NCBI RefSeq assembly: GCF_001552595.1
Contig: NZ_BCRM01000001.1
Coordinates: 806,001 to 870,000, forward strand
Length of the DNA: 64,000 nucleotides
Direction: 5' to 3'
Source: Rhodococcus erythropolis NBRC 15567
GTDB lineage: Bacteria; Actinomycetota; Actinomycetes; Mycobacteriales; Mycobacteriaceae
A program made the position numbers and the translations under genes. Shown here one piece after another: positions 53,655-63,659 of the stretch. The number at the start of each line of letters is the position of its first letter. The stretch's first letter is position 1. The notes under the pieces are model-generated. The model was not told where the DNA came from and made no database searches. It worked only from the letters and a program-made list of their open reading frames with translations.

Positions 53655-55187
53655 CTAGTCCGACGTGGCGGCCAGGGCACGCAGATCGCGTTTGAGTACC
53701 TTGCCGGCACCGTTGACCGGCAACGCATCGACGAACTGGAAGGAGCGAGGAACCTTGTACCCGGCGATGAGTGTCTTCACATGCGCGCGCAATGCGTCGA
53801 CGTCGACGTTCGAATCCGCTCGAAGGACGACCACGGCATGTACGCGTTCGCCCCACTGGGAATCGGGTAGGCCGATGACAGAGCACGCTGCCACGGATTC
53901 ATGTCGAGCCAAGGCGTTTTCGACCTCGGTGGAGTAGACGTTCTCGCCTCCGGTGACGATCATGTCCTTGATGCGATCGACGATGAACAGGTAACCGCGC
54001 TCGTCGAGGTATCCCGCATCGCCCGTGTGCATCCAGCCGTCGCGTAGTACCTCGGCGGTCTCGATCGGTTTGTTCCAGTATCCGAGCATGATGTGGCTGC
54101 CGAACGTGACGATTTCGCCTACCTCACCCGGTGGCAGTTCCGTGCCTGCCGGATCGACGATCCGGACCTCGCAGTGCGGGAGAATGCGACCGGCGCTACG
54201 GAGCAACTCGCCGCCTTCCAGATGATCAGCGGGGCTGAGAACACTGATGTGGGCGGTCTCCGTCATCCCGTAGCCCTGCGCGAAGGCGCTGTTGGGGAAC
54301 ATCTGCATGACTTGCCCCAGAAGCGTCGGAGAAATGGGGGAGGCGCCGTACCTCAGGACTCGAACACTGGTCAGATCGTAGGAAGCCGTGTCCTCGTGCG
54401 AGATCAACATCTGAAGCATCGTCGGGACCAGGCCGACGGTCGTCGGCCGATGGCGGTCAACTGCTTCGAGGAATATGCCCGGACTGAATCTCGACAGGAA
54501 GACCTGAGTGCCACCCATCAGCGACTGGGCCAGCCACCCGACGATCCCAGCGATGTGGAACAGAGGGTTGACCGCTAGGTTCACTCCACCACTGACAGCG
54601 ACATTTCCTGCGGCGAGTGTGCCCAAGGCAGAGGTGATCAGCGATCGATGGCTGACCATCACACCTTTCGGTACGCCCGTCGTACCACCTGTGTACAGCA
54701 GGAGTGCCAGGGTGTCGCCGCCGACGCGTAGATCGGCGACAGGTACCGATTCCGAGATCACCCGTTCGTAGTCGAGCATTCCCTCGGGGGCCTGTCCTTC
54801 GCCGCAGTAGATCACAGTCGCCAGACTTGGGCACGATTCGCGGAGGGCGCTCGCGGCGGGAGCGAAGTTGTCGTCGACCAGCAGGAAGGTCGAGCCGGAA
54901 TCCTCGAGTGCGTAAGTGATTTCCGCTGGGCTCCAACGGGTGTTGACGGGACTCGCCACCGCTCCCGACCACCAACAGGCGACGAGCGCCTCGTGGTACC
55001 AGTCCGAATTCAATGCCAGAATCGCGACGCGATCGCCGGGTTGCAGGCCCATCGCCTGCAACCCGCCCGCCAGCTTCGTGATTCGTTCGACCGATTGTCG
55101 GCAGCTTCGGACTCGATCTCCGAACACTGTCATCGGGGTTTCCGGGGCTGCTCGCATGGATCGGTGAACGAATTGAGTCAGTTGCAT
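53655..55187 (-). CDS. Acyl-CoA synthetase (AMP-binding) 3
   Basis: A 510-aa adenylate-forming ligase of the FadD/long-chain type, distinct from the two paralogous ligases. Motifs are LLYTGGTTGVPKGVMVSHR, YGMTETAHISVL and the hinge DRIKDMIVTGGENVYSTEVE, ending NGAGKVLKRDLR. It is 37 bp downstream of the thiolase at 55225, so the two form one unit. It activates an acid for beta-oxidation; chain type unknown. Confidence 0.92.
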   Translation of the reverse strand: MQLTQFVHRSMRAAPETPMTVFGDRVRSCRQSVERITKLAGGLQAMGLQPGDRVAILALNSDWYHEALVACWWSGAVASPVNTRWSPAEITYALEDSGSTFLLVDDNFAPAASALRESCPSLATVIYCGEGQAPEGMLDYERVISESVPVADLRVGGDTLALLLYTGGTTGVPKGVMVSHRSLITSALGTLAAGNVAVSGGVNLAVNPLFHIAGIVGWLAQSLMGGTQVFLSRFSPGIFLEAVDRHRPTTVGLVPTMLQMLISHEDTASYDLTSVRVLRYGASPISPTLLGQVMQMFPNSAFAQGYGMTETAHISVLSPADHLEGGELLRSAGRILPHCEVRIVDPAGTELPPGEVGEIVTFGSHIMLGYWNKPIETAEVLRDGWMHTGDAGYLDERGYLFIVDRIKDMIVTGGENVYSTEVENALARHESVAACSVIGLPDSQWGERVHAVVVLRADSNVDVDALRAHVKTLIAGYKVPRSFQFVDALPVNGAGKVLKRDLRALAATSD

Positions 55188-55224
55188 GTGCTTCCTCCAA
55201 GGAGTCCGGGGCGCGTGGCCTGAT

Positions 55225-56391
55225 TCAGATCAGTTCCAGGATCATGGCATTGGCCTGACCGCCAGCCTCGCACATCGACTGCAATCCGTACCGAATACCG
55301 TTGTCGCGCATGTGGTGTACGAGGGTCGTCGTCAGACGTGCGCCCGAACCGCCGAGAGGATGACCGAGTGCCATCGCGCCGCCGAGAGGGTTGAGCTTGG
55401 CATAGTCGGCGCCGGTCGCCTGCAGCCAAGCCAGAGTGACCGAAGCGAAAGCCTCGTTGATCTCGAATGCCCCGATGTCGGACAGTGACAGCCCCGAACG
55501 CTCGAGGACCTTGGCGGTGGCCGGAATGGGACCGGTAGCCATGGTGATCGGGTCGACGCCTGCCAATGCCACGGTGTGGACCCGGGCGATGGGCTTCCAC
55601 CCTCTGCGAGCCGCCAATTCGCTGCTGGTGACCAGAAGCGCAGCGGCGCCGTCGGAGATCTGTGACGAGTTGGCAGCGGTGATACGTCCGTCGTCCTTGA
55701 ACGGGGTAGGGAGTGCAGCCAATCGCTCGAGAGTCGATCCGCGCCGGACCCCCTCGTCGGTGTCGACCAAGGACACGGTGCCGTCTTCGGCCGTGGTCTT
55801 CACCGGGCTGATCTGACTCTCGAATGCGCCCGAGTCGATTGCCGCGCCAGCTCGCTCGTGGGAATCGAGAGCGTGCTGATCCAGCTGCGTTCGGGGCAGC
55901 CCGAAGTTCTCGGCGATCATTTCTGCGCCCACACCCTGGTTGAATTCCACTCCGTTGTATCGCTTGCGGACCAGCGGGCCGAACGGCTTGCCGAATTGGG
56001 TGGCGCTGCGTGCCGAGCCGATGGGGACGCGGCTCATGCTCTCGACGCCTCCGGCGACGGCGATGTCGTAGTGGCCACTGATGATTCCGGCCGCGGCGAA
56101 ATGCAAGGACTGCTGCGAGGATCCGCAAGCCCGGTCCACGGTCACACCGGTGACCGATTCGGGCCAACCCGCGGCGAGTACGGCGTATCGGCCGACGCCG
56201 CCGGCTTGTTCACCAACCTGGCTGACGCAACCCCACAAGACGTCGTCGACTGTGCTCGGATCCAGGTCGTTGCGTTCGGTGAGGGCGCGAAGGACATGTG
56301 CGGACAGGTCGACGGGGTGAATCCCGGACAGCCCTCCGTTCCGCTTTCCGATCGGTGTGCGAACTGCGTCGACGATGACGGCGTCGTTCAT
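55225..56391 (-). CDS. Thiolase (acetyl-CoA C-acyltransferase) 2
   Basis: A 388-aa thiolase with Cys89 (DRACGSSQQ), His344 (GHPLGGSG) and Cys374 (QSMCEAGG), a close paralogue of the thiolase at 46218. First gene of the unit reading into the synthetase at 53655; divergent from the MFS gene. Confidence 0.92.
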   Translation of the reverse strand: MNDAVIVDAVRTPIGKRNGGLSGIHPVDLSAHVLRALTERNDLDPSTVDDVLWGCVSQVGEQAGGVGRYAVLAAGWPESVTGVTVDRACGSSQQSLHFAAAGIISGHYDIAVAGGVESMSRVPIGSARSATQFGKPFGPLVRKRYNGVEFNQGVGAEMIAENFGLPRTQLDQHALDSHERAGAAIDSGAFESQISPVKTTAEDGTVSLVDTDEGVRRGSTLERLAALPTPFKDDGRITAANSSQISDGAAALLVTSSELAARRGWKPIARVHTVALAGVDPITMATGPIPATAKVLERSGLSLSDIGAFEINEAFASVTLAWLQATGADYAKLNPLGGAMALGHPLGGSGARLTTTLVHHMRDNGIRYGLQSMCEAGGQANAMILELI

Positions 56392-56671
56392 GGCGTGCTC
56401 CTTCGTTGCCGACTTCGAGGTCGGCGTCTTTGCGGTTGGGCAGATAAGTGAATTACCAATAACTTTTGTTTGGTTGGCGATCCATTTCGATCATTGACCC
56501 TGCATCTAGTTATGGCAAATTCACATTATTCATTGAACTGCTTGCTAGGAAGCTGTTTTAGTGATTGAATCCTGCCCAGCAGGCAATGTGACGCCCATCA
56601 CCGAATCGGGCAAGTCGGGCGCCAACGGCGAAGTCGTGGCGAATCTTCCCTTACCAGTTCAAGGAGATTTA
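56392..56671. other. Divergent promoter region between thiolase 2 and MFS genes
   Basis: 280 bp, AT-rich between about 56445 and 56560 and without a supported gene. An inverted motif ACCAA...TTGGT (within 56457-56478) lies close to thiolase 2. TTGACC with a downstream AT-rich stretch (about 56495-56530) could be a promoter toward the MFS gene. No regulator gene is adjacent. Confidence 0.4.
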
Positions 56672-58072
56672 GTGGTACTCGAACAGCAGGTGAACCGGCC
56701 TCGGGCCAAGCTCGGAGAAGCAGGCGAATCCAGGACAGTGGCCTGGGGGATGACCAGCGTGCTGGTCGCCATGTATGTCATCAACTTCGCCGACAAAGCA
56801 GTTCTCGGCATCATCGCTCAGCCCTTGGCCAAGGAGTTGGGACTCTCCGCTTCGGATATCGGTCTGACCGGTAGTGCCTTTTTTCTGATGCTCTCGCTCG
56901 GTGGCTTGTTCTCGGGCGCTCTCGACAAGTGGCTCGGACTGCGCTGGGCGCTCGTCCTGCTGGTCGTCCTGTGGTCCATGGCGATGTTGCCGCTCATTCT
57001 CTCGGCCAGCTTCGTGACCCTGCTGGTGAGTCGGATGATTCTCGGCTTCGCCGAAGGACCCAACTCGCCCCTGCTGTTCTCCGCCGCATACTCCTGGCAT
57101 GCGCCGGCGCGACGCGGACTGCCGGGAGCCGTCCTGACCTGCTCGGCGTCGATCGCGAAGATTGCGATCGCACCCATCCTCGCGTACGTGGCCGTCACCT
57201 GGGGTTGGCGTTCTGCGCTGGTCGCATTGGCGATCGCGGGTCTGTTGTGGGCTGTGCTGTGGCTGGCAATGTGGAAGGAAGGTCCGTACGGCCGCAGTGG
57301 CAACTCGGGTAAGGCCGATAGCGTCGACTCGGGCCCTGAAGAATCGGGCCCTGAAGACTCGGATCCGGCATCGGCATCGGCAACGGCGCCCGCGACTGAC
57401 GCTGAGCCGGCTGTGCCCTGGCTGCGCATCTTCCGTACCCGCACCTTCATCGGCGGAGTTCTGCTCATTGCAGCCGCCTATGCACTCGCAGCAGTGGTCC
57501 TCACCTGGTTGCCGTCGTATTTCGAACTGGGCCTTGGTTATTCACGGCTCCAGGCCGGTTCCATGTTCTCCATCCCCAGCCTCATCGGCCTTGTGATCAT
57601 GTTGAGCAGCACGTGGCTCAGTGACAGGCTCATCACCAAAGGCGTCAGCATGCGGGCTGCTCGGGTGGTCTTTCCTGCGGTCGGCATGCTGATCGGCGGC
57701 ACGATGTTGGTCTTCCTGCCGTTCGTCAGTGCGCCCGTCATGGCTGTGTTCATGGTGTCCTTGGGCTATGCGATATGCACTCCGGTGCTGCCGCTTCTCA
57801 ATGCCTGTGTGAGCGAATTGTGCCCGCCGAAGCAAATTTCCGGGGTACTCGGGGTGTTCCTGTCGCTCATGGCGTTCGGTGGTTTCATCGCGCCGTACAT
57901 GATGGGACGCATCGTCGATGCGGCCGGCGACGGTGGTGACGGCTACGCGACCGCCTTCCAGATCCTCGGTGGGGTTGCACTCGTCGTGGCCGTTGTCGGC
58001 ATCGTCATCATCGACCCTGCCCGTGACAAGAACTTGGTGCGCCCCAACGCTCCCGTTGTTGCTGCCCGATAG
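56672..58072 (+). CDS. MFS transporter
   Basis: A 466-aa membrane transporter with about 12 helices; a soluble Gly/Ser/Asp/Glu/Pro-rich loop (about residues 205-245) separates the two halves. It resembles anion:cation or aromatic acid MFS carriers (NFADKAVLGIIAQPLAKELGLSASDIGL at helix 1). GTG 56672 is preferred because AAGGAGA precedes it by 6-7 nt; the open frame extends to GTG 56561. It likely imports the acid consumed by the surrounding enzymes. Confidence 0.85.
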   Translation: MVLEQQVNRPRAKLGEAGESRTVAWGMTSVLVAMYVINFADKAVLGIIAQPLAKELGLSASDIGLTGSAFFLMLSLGGLFSGALDKWLGLRWALVLLVVLWSMAMLPLILSASFVTLLVSRMILGFAEGPNSPLLFSAAYSWHAPARRGLPGAVLTCSASIAKIAIAPILAYVAVTWGWRSALVALAIAGLLWAVLWLAMWKEGPYGRSGNSGKADSVDSGPEESGPEDSDPASASATAPATDAEPAVPWLRIFRTRTFIGGVLLIAAAYALAAVVLTWLPSYFELGLGYSRLQAGSMFSIPSLIGLVIMLSSTWLSDRLITKGVSMRAARVVFPAVGMLIGGTMLVFLPFVSAPVMAVFMVSLGYAICTPVLPLLNACVSELCPPKQISGVLGVFLSLMAFGGFIAPYMMGRIVDAAGDGGDGYATAFQILGGVALVVAVVGIVIIDPARDKNLVRPNAPVVAAR

Positions 58073-58082
58073 GCCGATCTCG

Positions 58083-58964
58083 ATGACCTTCGTACTCGAT
58101 CATCATGTTTCGCCTGACTTCGAGAGCCTACTCACTTTGGAAGAGTTGAGCAGCAACGAGTTTCGCGGCTACTGCCATGCCGGGCATCCGATGAGGGCGT
58201 TCGGCGGGCAGGTGGCGGCTCAGGCTCTGACCGCCGCCGGCTGTACCGTTCCACCGGAAAATCTTGCGCATTCGCTGCACGGTTATTTCCTCAGCGCGGG
58301 CGATCCCACCAAACCGATCGTCTACGAGGTGGAACGACTCCGAGACGGGCGGTCGTATCACTCCCGTCGAGTCACTGCGAGACAAGATGGCGAACCGATC
58401 TTCACGTTGTCGGCCTCCTTCAAACTGCCCGAAGGCGGCGCGGATCGGCAGTTGACGATGCCCGAAGTGCCGCCACCCGAGGAACTTCCGGATCCGTACG
58501 AGCACTGGGCGCAAGAGCGGCCTGAGGAGTACCAGGCCGCGACAACAGTGCGAGTGATGTCCCTGCGCTTCGTTCCGCAGGATCGGGTATCGGACCACCG
58601 TGCAGTACCGGGACTTTCAGAGCAGACGGTGTGGCTCAAACCCGCTCGAGCCTTGCCCGACAATCCGTTGCTTCACGTCTGCGCCCTCACGTACGGCTCC
58701 GACATGACATTGGCGTCGACAGCGTCACTGGACATTCAACCGCATCGCTCGATGCTCAAGGGCCAATCCAGGGCGATCGTGACTTCCCTCGATCACGCTG
58801 TGTGGTTCCATCGACCCTTCCGCGCTGACGACTGGATGCTCTTCTCGCAGAGCAGCCCATCGTCCTGCGACGGGCGCGGACTGTCGAGTGGGTACTTCTG
58901 GAGTAGGGAAGGAGATTTGGTAGCCACTGTTGTCCAAGAGTCGCTGGTTCGCCGACTCGACTAG
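58083..58964 (+). CDS. Acyl-CoA thioesterase II (TesB family)
   Basis: A 293-aa double hot-dog thioesterase. GHPMRAFGGQVAAQALTAA begins the first helix, HSLHGYFLSAGDPTKPIVYEVE is the conserved TesB segment, and the C-terminal SLDHAVWFHRPFRADDWMLF carries the Asp of the active site. It releases CoA from acyl-CoAs and could relieve CoA trapping. It starts 10 bp after the MFS stop. Confidence 0.9.
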   Translation: MTFVLDHHVSPDFESLLTLEELSSNEFRGYCHAGHPMRAFGGQVAAQALTAAGCTVPPENLAHSLHGYFLSAGDPTKPIVYEVERLRDGRSYHSRRVTARQDGEPIFTLSASFKLPEGGADRQLTMPEVPPPEELPDPYEHWAQERPEEYQAATTVRVMSLRFVPQDRVSDHRAVPGLSEQTVWLKPARALPDNPLLHVCALTYGSDMTLASTASLDIQPHRSMLKGQSRAIVTSLDHAVWFHRPFRADDWMLFSQSSPSSCDGRGLSSGYFWSREGDLVATVVQESLVRRLD

Positions 58965-59006
58965 AAGATTCTTTCCATCCATTCCGAACAGCTGGAGGTT
59001 CTACTC

Positions 59007-60701
59007 ATGACGCTCGCCTGGCCGACCGATATGCCTCGGTGCCTCGACTATCCGACGACGGGAATCGACGCAGTTCTCGCGGGAGCTGCGTGCGCCTACC
59101 CTGATCGAATCGCGTTGCAAGACGGCGACCTTGCACTCACCTTCGCCGAGTTGCATGATCGTGCACAACGAGCGGCCGGGGGATTGCGTGCACTCGGAGT
59201 GCAACCGGGGCACGTCGTGGCGCTCCATATGGTGAACAACCTGTGGTATGTCGTGGCGTACTACGGTGCGTTGTGTGCGGGTGCTGCTGTGGCGCCGGTC
59301 AATCCGACTCTCCCGCCCGCCGGTCTCCGCGATCAGTTGGACGATGTGAAGGCCCGGGTGGTCATCTCGCACCCCGAAACCGTCGGCATCGTTCTGGCAG
59401 CGGACGCGCAGTGCGTCGACGCAGTGGTGTGCGTATCCGCGACACCCTCGGCGCCGGCGACCGAAACGGTTCTGCCAGAGGGCGTTCGTGCATTCGGCGA
59501 TCTACTGCAAGCGCAGCCGTTGGTGTCGTACCGCGTCGATCCGGAGCTCGTCGCCCATCTGCAGCTGACCGGTGGTACGACCGGACGCTCCAAAGCTGTT
59601 CGCGTACTTAACCGTAACCTGGTTTCGAATGTCATCCAGATGGCGTCCTGGCGATCGGGACTTCTCACCGAACTCGACGAATTCGGTGGGCTTCGCATGC
59701 AGTCGACCGTCGATCGCGGTCCTCACGCGCTGGTGCCTGGCGAAGGCGTCAACATCGCAGTGGCGCCCCTCTTCCACGGTCTGGGCTTGGTCGGACAGAA
59801 CGTCAGTACGCTGCTCGGTTCGACCGTTGTCTTCACCGGCCGCTTCGATCCGGACCGGATGTTGGCAGACATCGAGCGCCTCGGCGTCACGCACATCACC
59901 GGTTCGCCTGCGATGTACTACGCATTGTTGGCGAGCAGCAGGATCGGAGCGCACGACTTGTCCTCCGTGCGTGCGATCAACTCCGGCGCAGCCCCGTTCG
60001 ACACGACATCGCTGCGGCGCCTTCAAACGATCTTCGGCAACGCCTGGGTCACGGAGGGATACGGCCTGAGCGAAGCGACGATGGGCCTGACCGGTGCGCC
60101 TTTGAACAGTGATGTCGCGACGCCGCCGGACAGTGTCGGTGTCGCAATCTTCGACACCGAACTCGAGATCCGAGACGAGAATTCGGCAGTCCTCGGGCCC
60201 GGCGAGGTCGGTGAGGTCTGGGCCCGCGGGCCCCAGATCACCGACGGATACCAGAGCCAGCCGGAGCTGACCGCGGTTCAGTTTCGCGATGGTTGGCTCG
60301 CGACCGGCGACATGGGGCGGCTGGACGATGCGGGGCACCTGTTTCTGGTCGGGCGATCGAAGGACATGATCATCTACAAGGGCTACAACGTGTATCCGCA
60401 GCCGCTCGAAGAGATTCTGTGTTCGCATGCTGCCGTTGCGCAGGCAGCCGTCGTCGGCGAAAAGGTGCCGGTGGTCGGCGAGCGTGTGACGGCCTTCGTT
60501 CAATTGAACCGCGACTTCGCGTCCGAATCTGCATCGGACCTGCAATTGCTGGAACGGGAATTGACGGACTACGTGGCCGCGAAGGTGGCTCCGTATCAGA
60601 AGGTTCGTTCGATCAGATTCGTCGACCGGCTGCCTGTCACCGCAACGGGAAAAATACAGAAGGACGTATTGCGGAACAGTCTTACCGTCGACACAGCCTA
60701 G
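59007..60701 (+). CDS. Acyl-CoA ligase (AMP-binding) 2
   Basis: A 564-aa adenylate-forming ligase, paralogue of the one at 44516. They share LDYP-LEYP starts, VAYYGALCAGAAVAPVNP, LVAHLQLTGGTTGRSKAVRV (motif at 188-196), YGLSEATMGLTG and SKDMIIYKGYNVYPQPLEE, ending TGKIQK. The RBS GGAGG precedes ATG. Third gene of the MFS-TesB-ligase unit. Confidence 0.92.
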   Translation: MTLAWPTDMPRCLDYPTTGIDAVLAGAACAYPDRIALQDGDLALTFAELHDRAQRAAGGLRALGVQPGHVVALHMVNNLWYVVAYYGALCAGAAVAPVNPTLPPAGLRDQLDDVKARVVISHPETVGIVLAADAQCVDAVVCVSATPSAPATETVLPEGVRAFGDLLQAQPLVSYRVDPELVAHLQLTGGTTGRSKAVRVLNRNLVSNVIQMASWRSGLLTELDEFGGLRMQSTVDRGPHALVPGEGVNIAVAPLFHGLGLVGQNVSTLLGSTVVFTGRFDPDRMLADIERLGVTHITGSPAMYYALLASSRIGAHDLSSVRAINSGAAPFDTTSLRRLQTIFGNAWVTEGYGLSEATMGLTGAPLNSDVATPPDSVGVAIFDTELEIRDENSAVLGPGEVGEVWARGPQITDGYQSQPELTAVQFRDGWLATGDMGRLDDAGHLFLVGRSKDMIIYKGYNVYPQPLEEILCSHAAVAQAAVVGEKVPVVGERVTAFVQLNRDFASESASDLQLLERELTDYVAAKVAPYQKVRSIRFVDRLPVTATGKIQKDVLRNSLTVDTA

Positions 60702-60768
60702 GACGTTCGTCCAGTTGCCTCTTCCGATTCCGTCCTGCGACGGCGTGATTTCTGCGAGAGTGTCGAAC

Positions 60769-61815
60769 ATGCGTGGAATTCTGGTAGCCGGTGTGAGTGC
60801 ATTCACGGCCATCGTCTCGGTCGTCTCGGCTCCCACTGCCGGTGCCGAGGCGACTGCGGACCGAGCTCGCTCGTTCTCCGAGACCACGTCCGTCGGCGTC
60901 CACAACTCCTACGAGAAGGCGACGTTTCCGTACTTCGCCGACGCTTTGGACTCCGGGGCCTCGCTGCTCGAATTGGATCTGTGGACCAACGGCGGTGGTC
61001 CGGACTGGCGTGTCTCGCACATGAATCCGGTGGCGAGTGACAGCAACTGCGTCGGTGCGCAGGACGCATCCGGGTTGCGAAGTGGTCTGCGAGATCAGGG
61101 ACTGCGCGGATGCCTGGCAGATATGCGGGCGTGGCACGAAGCCGACCCCGAGCATCCTCCGGTGATGATCAAGTTGGAACTCAAGGACGGCTTCACCACC
61201 GGCTACGGACGCGGACCTGCCGATCTCGACGCCTTGATCCTCGGGACTCTCGGCGACGCGGTCTTCACTCCATCCGATCTGATGGGTGAGTCCTACTCGA
61301 CCCCGGATGCCGCCGTCACCGACCGTGGATGGCCGACCATGTCCGAGATGAGCGGCAAATTTCTGTTCGAGCTGATTCCGGGAACGATCGAGGAGGGAAA
61401 CCCGCTCGACACGGAGTGGACCGACCGGCAGTACGCGACGCACTTGCGAGATCTGTCCGCTGCCGGACTCGTCCAACTCGGCGCCGCCTTTCCCGCTGTT
61501 CACCGGGCGTCACCGGGAGACCCACGAATCGACCGTTACGCCGACCCGGGCATCCGCCCGTGGTTCGTGATCTTCGACGGCGACGCCCTCGATTACACCT
61601 CGGGCGTTGTGGATCCGCAGTGGTACCACGATCGTGGCTACCTGCTCGTCATGACCGACGCGCACAAGGTCGCTCCACAGATCGACGGTGCGCATGCCAC
61701 CGAAGCCGAGGCGAGCGAGCGTCTCGACCGGTTGGCGGGTGATCACGCAAGTTACATCACCGCGGACTGGTCGAGGTTGCCGAACGTATTGTCCACCGTG
61801 GTGCCGCGTCGGTGA
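60769..61815 (+). CDS. Secreted PI-PLC-like phosphodiesterase
   Basis: A 348-aa exported protein with a Sec signal peptide (VAGVSAFTAIVSVVSAPTAGA, cleavage near residue 26). It is in the phosphatidylinositol-specific phospholipase C-like TIM-barrel superfamily. GVHNSYEK supplies the first catalytic His, LLELDLW the metal acidic residues, RVSHMNP the second His, and VMIKLELKDG a further strand. The exact lipid or glycerophosphodiester substrate is unknown. ATG 60769 is used; GTG 60760 is possible. Confidence 0.8.
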   Translation: MRGILVAGVSAFTAIVSVVSAPTAGAEATADRARSFSETTSVGVHNSYEKATFPYFADALDSGASLLELDLWTNGGGPDWRVSHMNPVASDSNCVGAQDASGLRSGLRDQGLRGCLADMRAWHEADPEHPPVMIKLELKDGFTTGYGRGPADLDALILGTLGDAVFTPSDLMGESYSTPDAAVTDRGWPTMSEMSGKFLFELIPGTIEEGNPLDTEWTDRQYATHLRDLSAAGLVQLGAAFPAVHRASPGDPRIDRYADPGIRPWFVIFDGDALDYTSGVVDPQWYHDRGYLLVMTDAHKVAPQIDGAHATEAEASERLDRLAGDHASYITADWSRLPNVLSTVVPRR

Positions 61816-61859
61816 TCTAGAGGGCGGCAATTCTCAGGAACAGGGTGCAGGATGGGTTC

Positions 61860-62636
61860 ATGCGCACTGTCACGTGGAATCCCGAAGTCTACGGCCGCTA
61901 TTCGGGTGAGCGGTCACGCCCGTTCGTGGACCTGGTGTCACGGGTGGCGACCGAAGACCCGACGCGGGTAGCCGACCTCGGTTGCGGATCAGGTAGCTTG
62001 ACCGCGATGCTGGGGGAACGATGGCCGGACGCCTCGGTATCCGGTTTCGATTCGTCTCCCGAAATGGTGGCGCAGGCCCCGACAGACCTACCGGGAAACG
62101 TCACCGTCGAGTTGGGGGACATCATGTCCTTCGATGTCACGGGTTACGACGTGGTCGTCAGTAACGCTGCATTGCAGTGGGTTCCGAGCCACCGTGAGCT
62201 GATCGACCAGTGGGCGGACACCCTGGCATCCGGGTCGTGGCTGGCGTGGCAGGTTCCGGGAAACTTCGATGCACCGTCACATGCGCTCATGCGAAGCCTC
62301 GCGGAGTCCGCGGAATGGAGCGAGCGACTGGGCGGCGTCCTACGCGGCCCGGAAGGCGTCGACAGTCCGGTTGCGTACGCGCAGCGTCTGCAGGAGCACG
62401 GATTCGACGTCGACGCCTGGGAAACGACGTACGTACACGTGCTGGCCGGTGCCGATCCGGTGCTCGGATGGGTTCGGGGGACTGGACTTCGGCCGGTGCT
62501 GGACGTTCTCGGCGAGGCCGACGCTCCGGAGTTCGAGCGCCAGTATTCGGATCTGCTGCGGGAGGCGTATCCCGCAACAGCCGCCGGAACGCTGTTTCCG
62601 TTCCGGCGGGTGTTCTGCGTGGGACGCAAGCGGTAA
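61860..62636 (+). CDS. tam: Trans-aconitate 2-methyltransferase
   Basis: A 258-aa class I SAM-dependent methyltransferase. It begins TVTWNPEVYGRYSGERSRPFVDLV and has SAM motif VADLGCGSG, acidic loop GFDSSPEM, and SNAALQWVPSH, all typical of Tam. It would detoxify trans-aconitate by methyl ester formation. ATG 61860 follows AGGATGG. It is convergent with the osmoprotectant transporter genes. Confidence 0.88.
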   Translation: MRTVTWNPEVYGRYSGERSRPFVDLVSRVATEDPTRVADLGCGSGSLTAMLGERWPDASVSGFDSSPEMVAQAPTDLPGNVTVELGDIMSFDVTGYDVVVSNAALQWVPSHRELIDQWADTLASGSWLAWQVPGNFDAPSHALMRSLAESAEWSERLGGVLRGPEGVDSPVAYAQRLQEHGFDVDAWETTYVHVLAGADPVLGWVRGTGLRPVLDVLGEADAPEFERQYSDLLREAYPATAAGTLFPFRRVFCVGRKR

Positions 62637-62663
62637 CTACTCGGCTGTGCTGCGGTCCGCCGA

Positions 62664-63659
62664 TCACTCAGCGGTGACAAAACCTTCCGAGACCAGCCAG
62701 TCGCGAGCCACGTCCGCCGGCTCCTTGCCGTCGACGTCGACCTGCCGGTTGAGCTCGGTCATCACCTCGTTGGTCAGTTTCTCCGAGATCGGCGCCATGA
62801 CTTCGGCAACCTCCGGATGTGCTTCCGCGAAGTCCTTTTTCATGACCAACGCCGGATTGTATTTCGGGAAGAACTGCAGATCGTCTTCGAGCAGAACGAG
62901 ATCGAGTGCGATGATGCGACCGTCGGTGGTGAACACCTCGCCGAACTTGCACTGATCGCTGTCGGCTGTCGCCTGGTAGATGATGCCGGTCTGCAGGATC
63001 TGGCGCTGGGCACGCGAGGCGTCGAAACCGTATTTCGCTGCCAGGCCGGGGTATCCGTCCTGGCGGACGTTGAACTCGGTCTCGACGCACGTCACCGCGG
63101 CGCCGGGATCGGATTCGACCAACTTCGCGTAGTCGGAAACCGTCTTGACGCCGGTCTTCTCAGCGGTCTCCTTGCTCATCGCCAATGCATACGTATTGTT
63201 CATCGGCGCCGGATCGGTCCACACCATGTCGTTCGCAGCAAGGTCCGCATCACGGACGGCCTCGAACTGCGCCTGCGAATCGGGAAGCGGAGTCTCGTTG
63301 CCGAGGTAGTTGATCCAGCCGGTCCCGGTGTACTCGTACGCAAGGTCGATCTGCCCGTTCAACTGTGCGTCACGGGTGCTGTTCGAGCCCTGGATGTTCG
63401 TGAGATCTCGAACATCTGCGCCCGCAGCGGCCATCGCGAATTCGATGACGTATCCGAGCACGATCTGCTCGGTGAAGTCCTTGGAGCCGACGGTCATCTT
63501 CACACCCTCGAGCTCAGGAACCGGCTCGATGCTGCCGGGGCCGACAGCCAGGGGCAGTGCGCCACCGGACTCGAGGCCACACGAAGCGACAAGTGTGAGG
63601 CCGATCGTGGCAACCGCGACTTTCCAGCCCCACGTTCTGGTGATCGAAGTCTTGGTCAT
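62664..63659 (-). CDS. Osmoprotectant (glycine betaine/choline) ABC-binding lipoprotein
   Basis: A 331-aa substrate-binding protein of the OpuCC/ProX/OsmF group. The lipobox LVASC has its Cys near residue 27. The fold markers are VTVGSKDFTEQIVLGYVIEF-like text (MTVGSKDFTEQIVLG) and DLAYEYTGTGW, which are typical of quaternary-amine-binding proteins. It overlaps the permease gene upstream by 4 bp. It binds a compatible solute outside the cell for uptake; the specific solute cannot be read. Confidence 0.88.
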   Translation of the reverse strand: MTKTSITRTWGWKVAVATIGLTLVASCGLESGGALPLAVGPGSIEPVPELEGVKMTVGSKDFTEQIVLGYVIEFAMAAAGADVRDLTNIQGSNSTRDAQLNGQIDLAYEYTGTGWINYLGNETPLPDSQAQFEAVRDADLAANDMVWTDPAPMNNTYALAMSKETAEKTGVKTVSDYAKLVESDPGAAVTCVETEFNVRQDGYPGLAAKYGFDASRAQRQILQTGIIYQATADSDQCKFGEVFTTDGRIIALDLVLLEDDLQFFPKYNPALVMKKDFAEAHPEVAEVMAPISEKLTNEVMTELNRQVDVDGKEPADVARDWLVSEGFVTAE

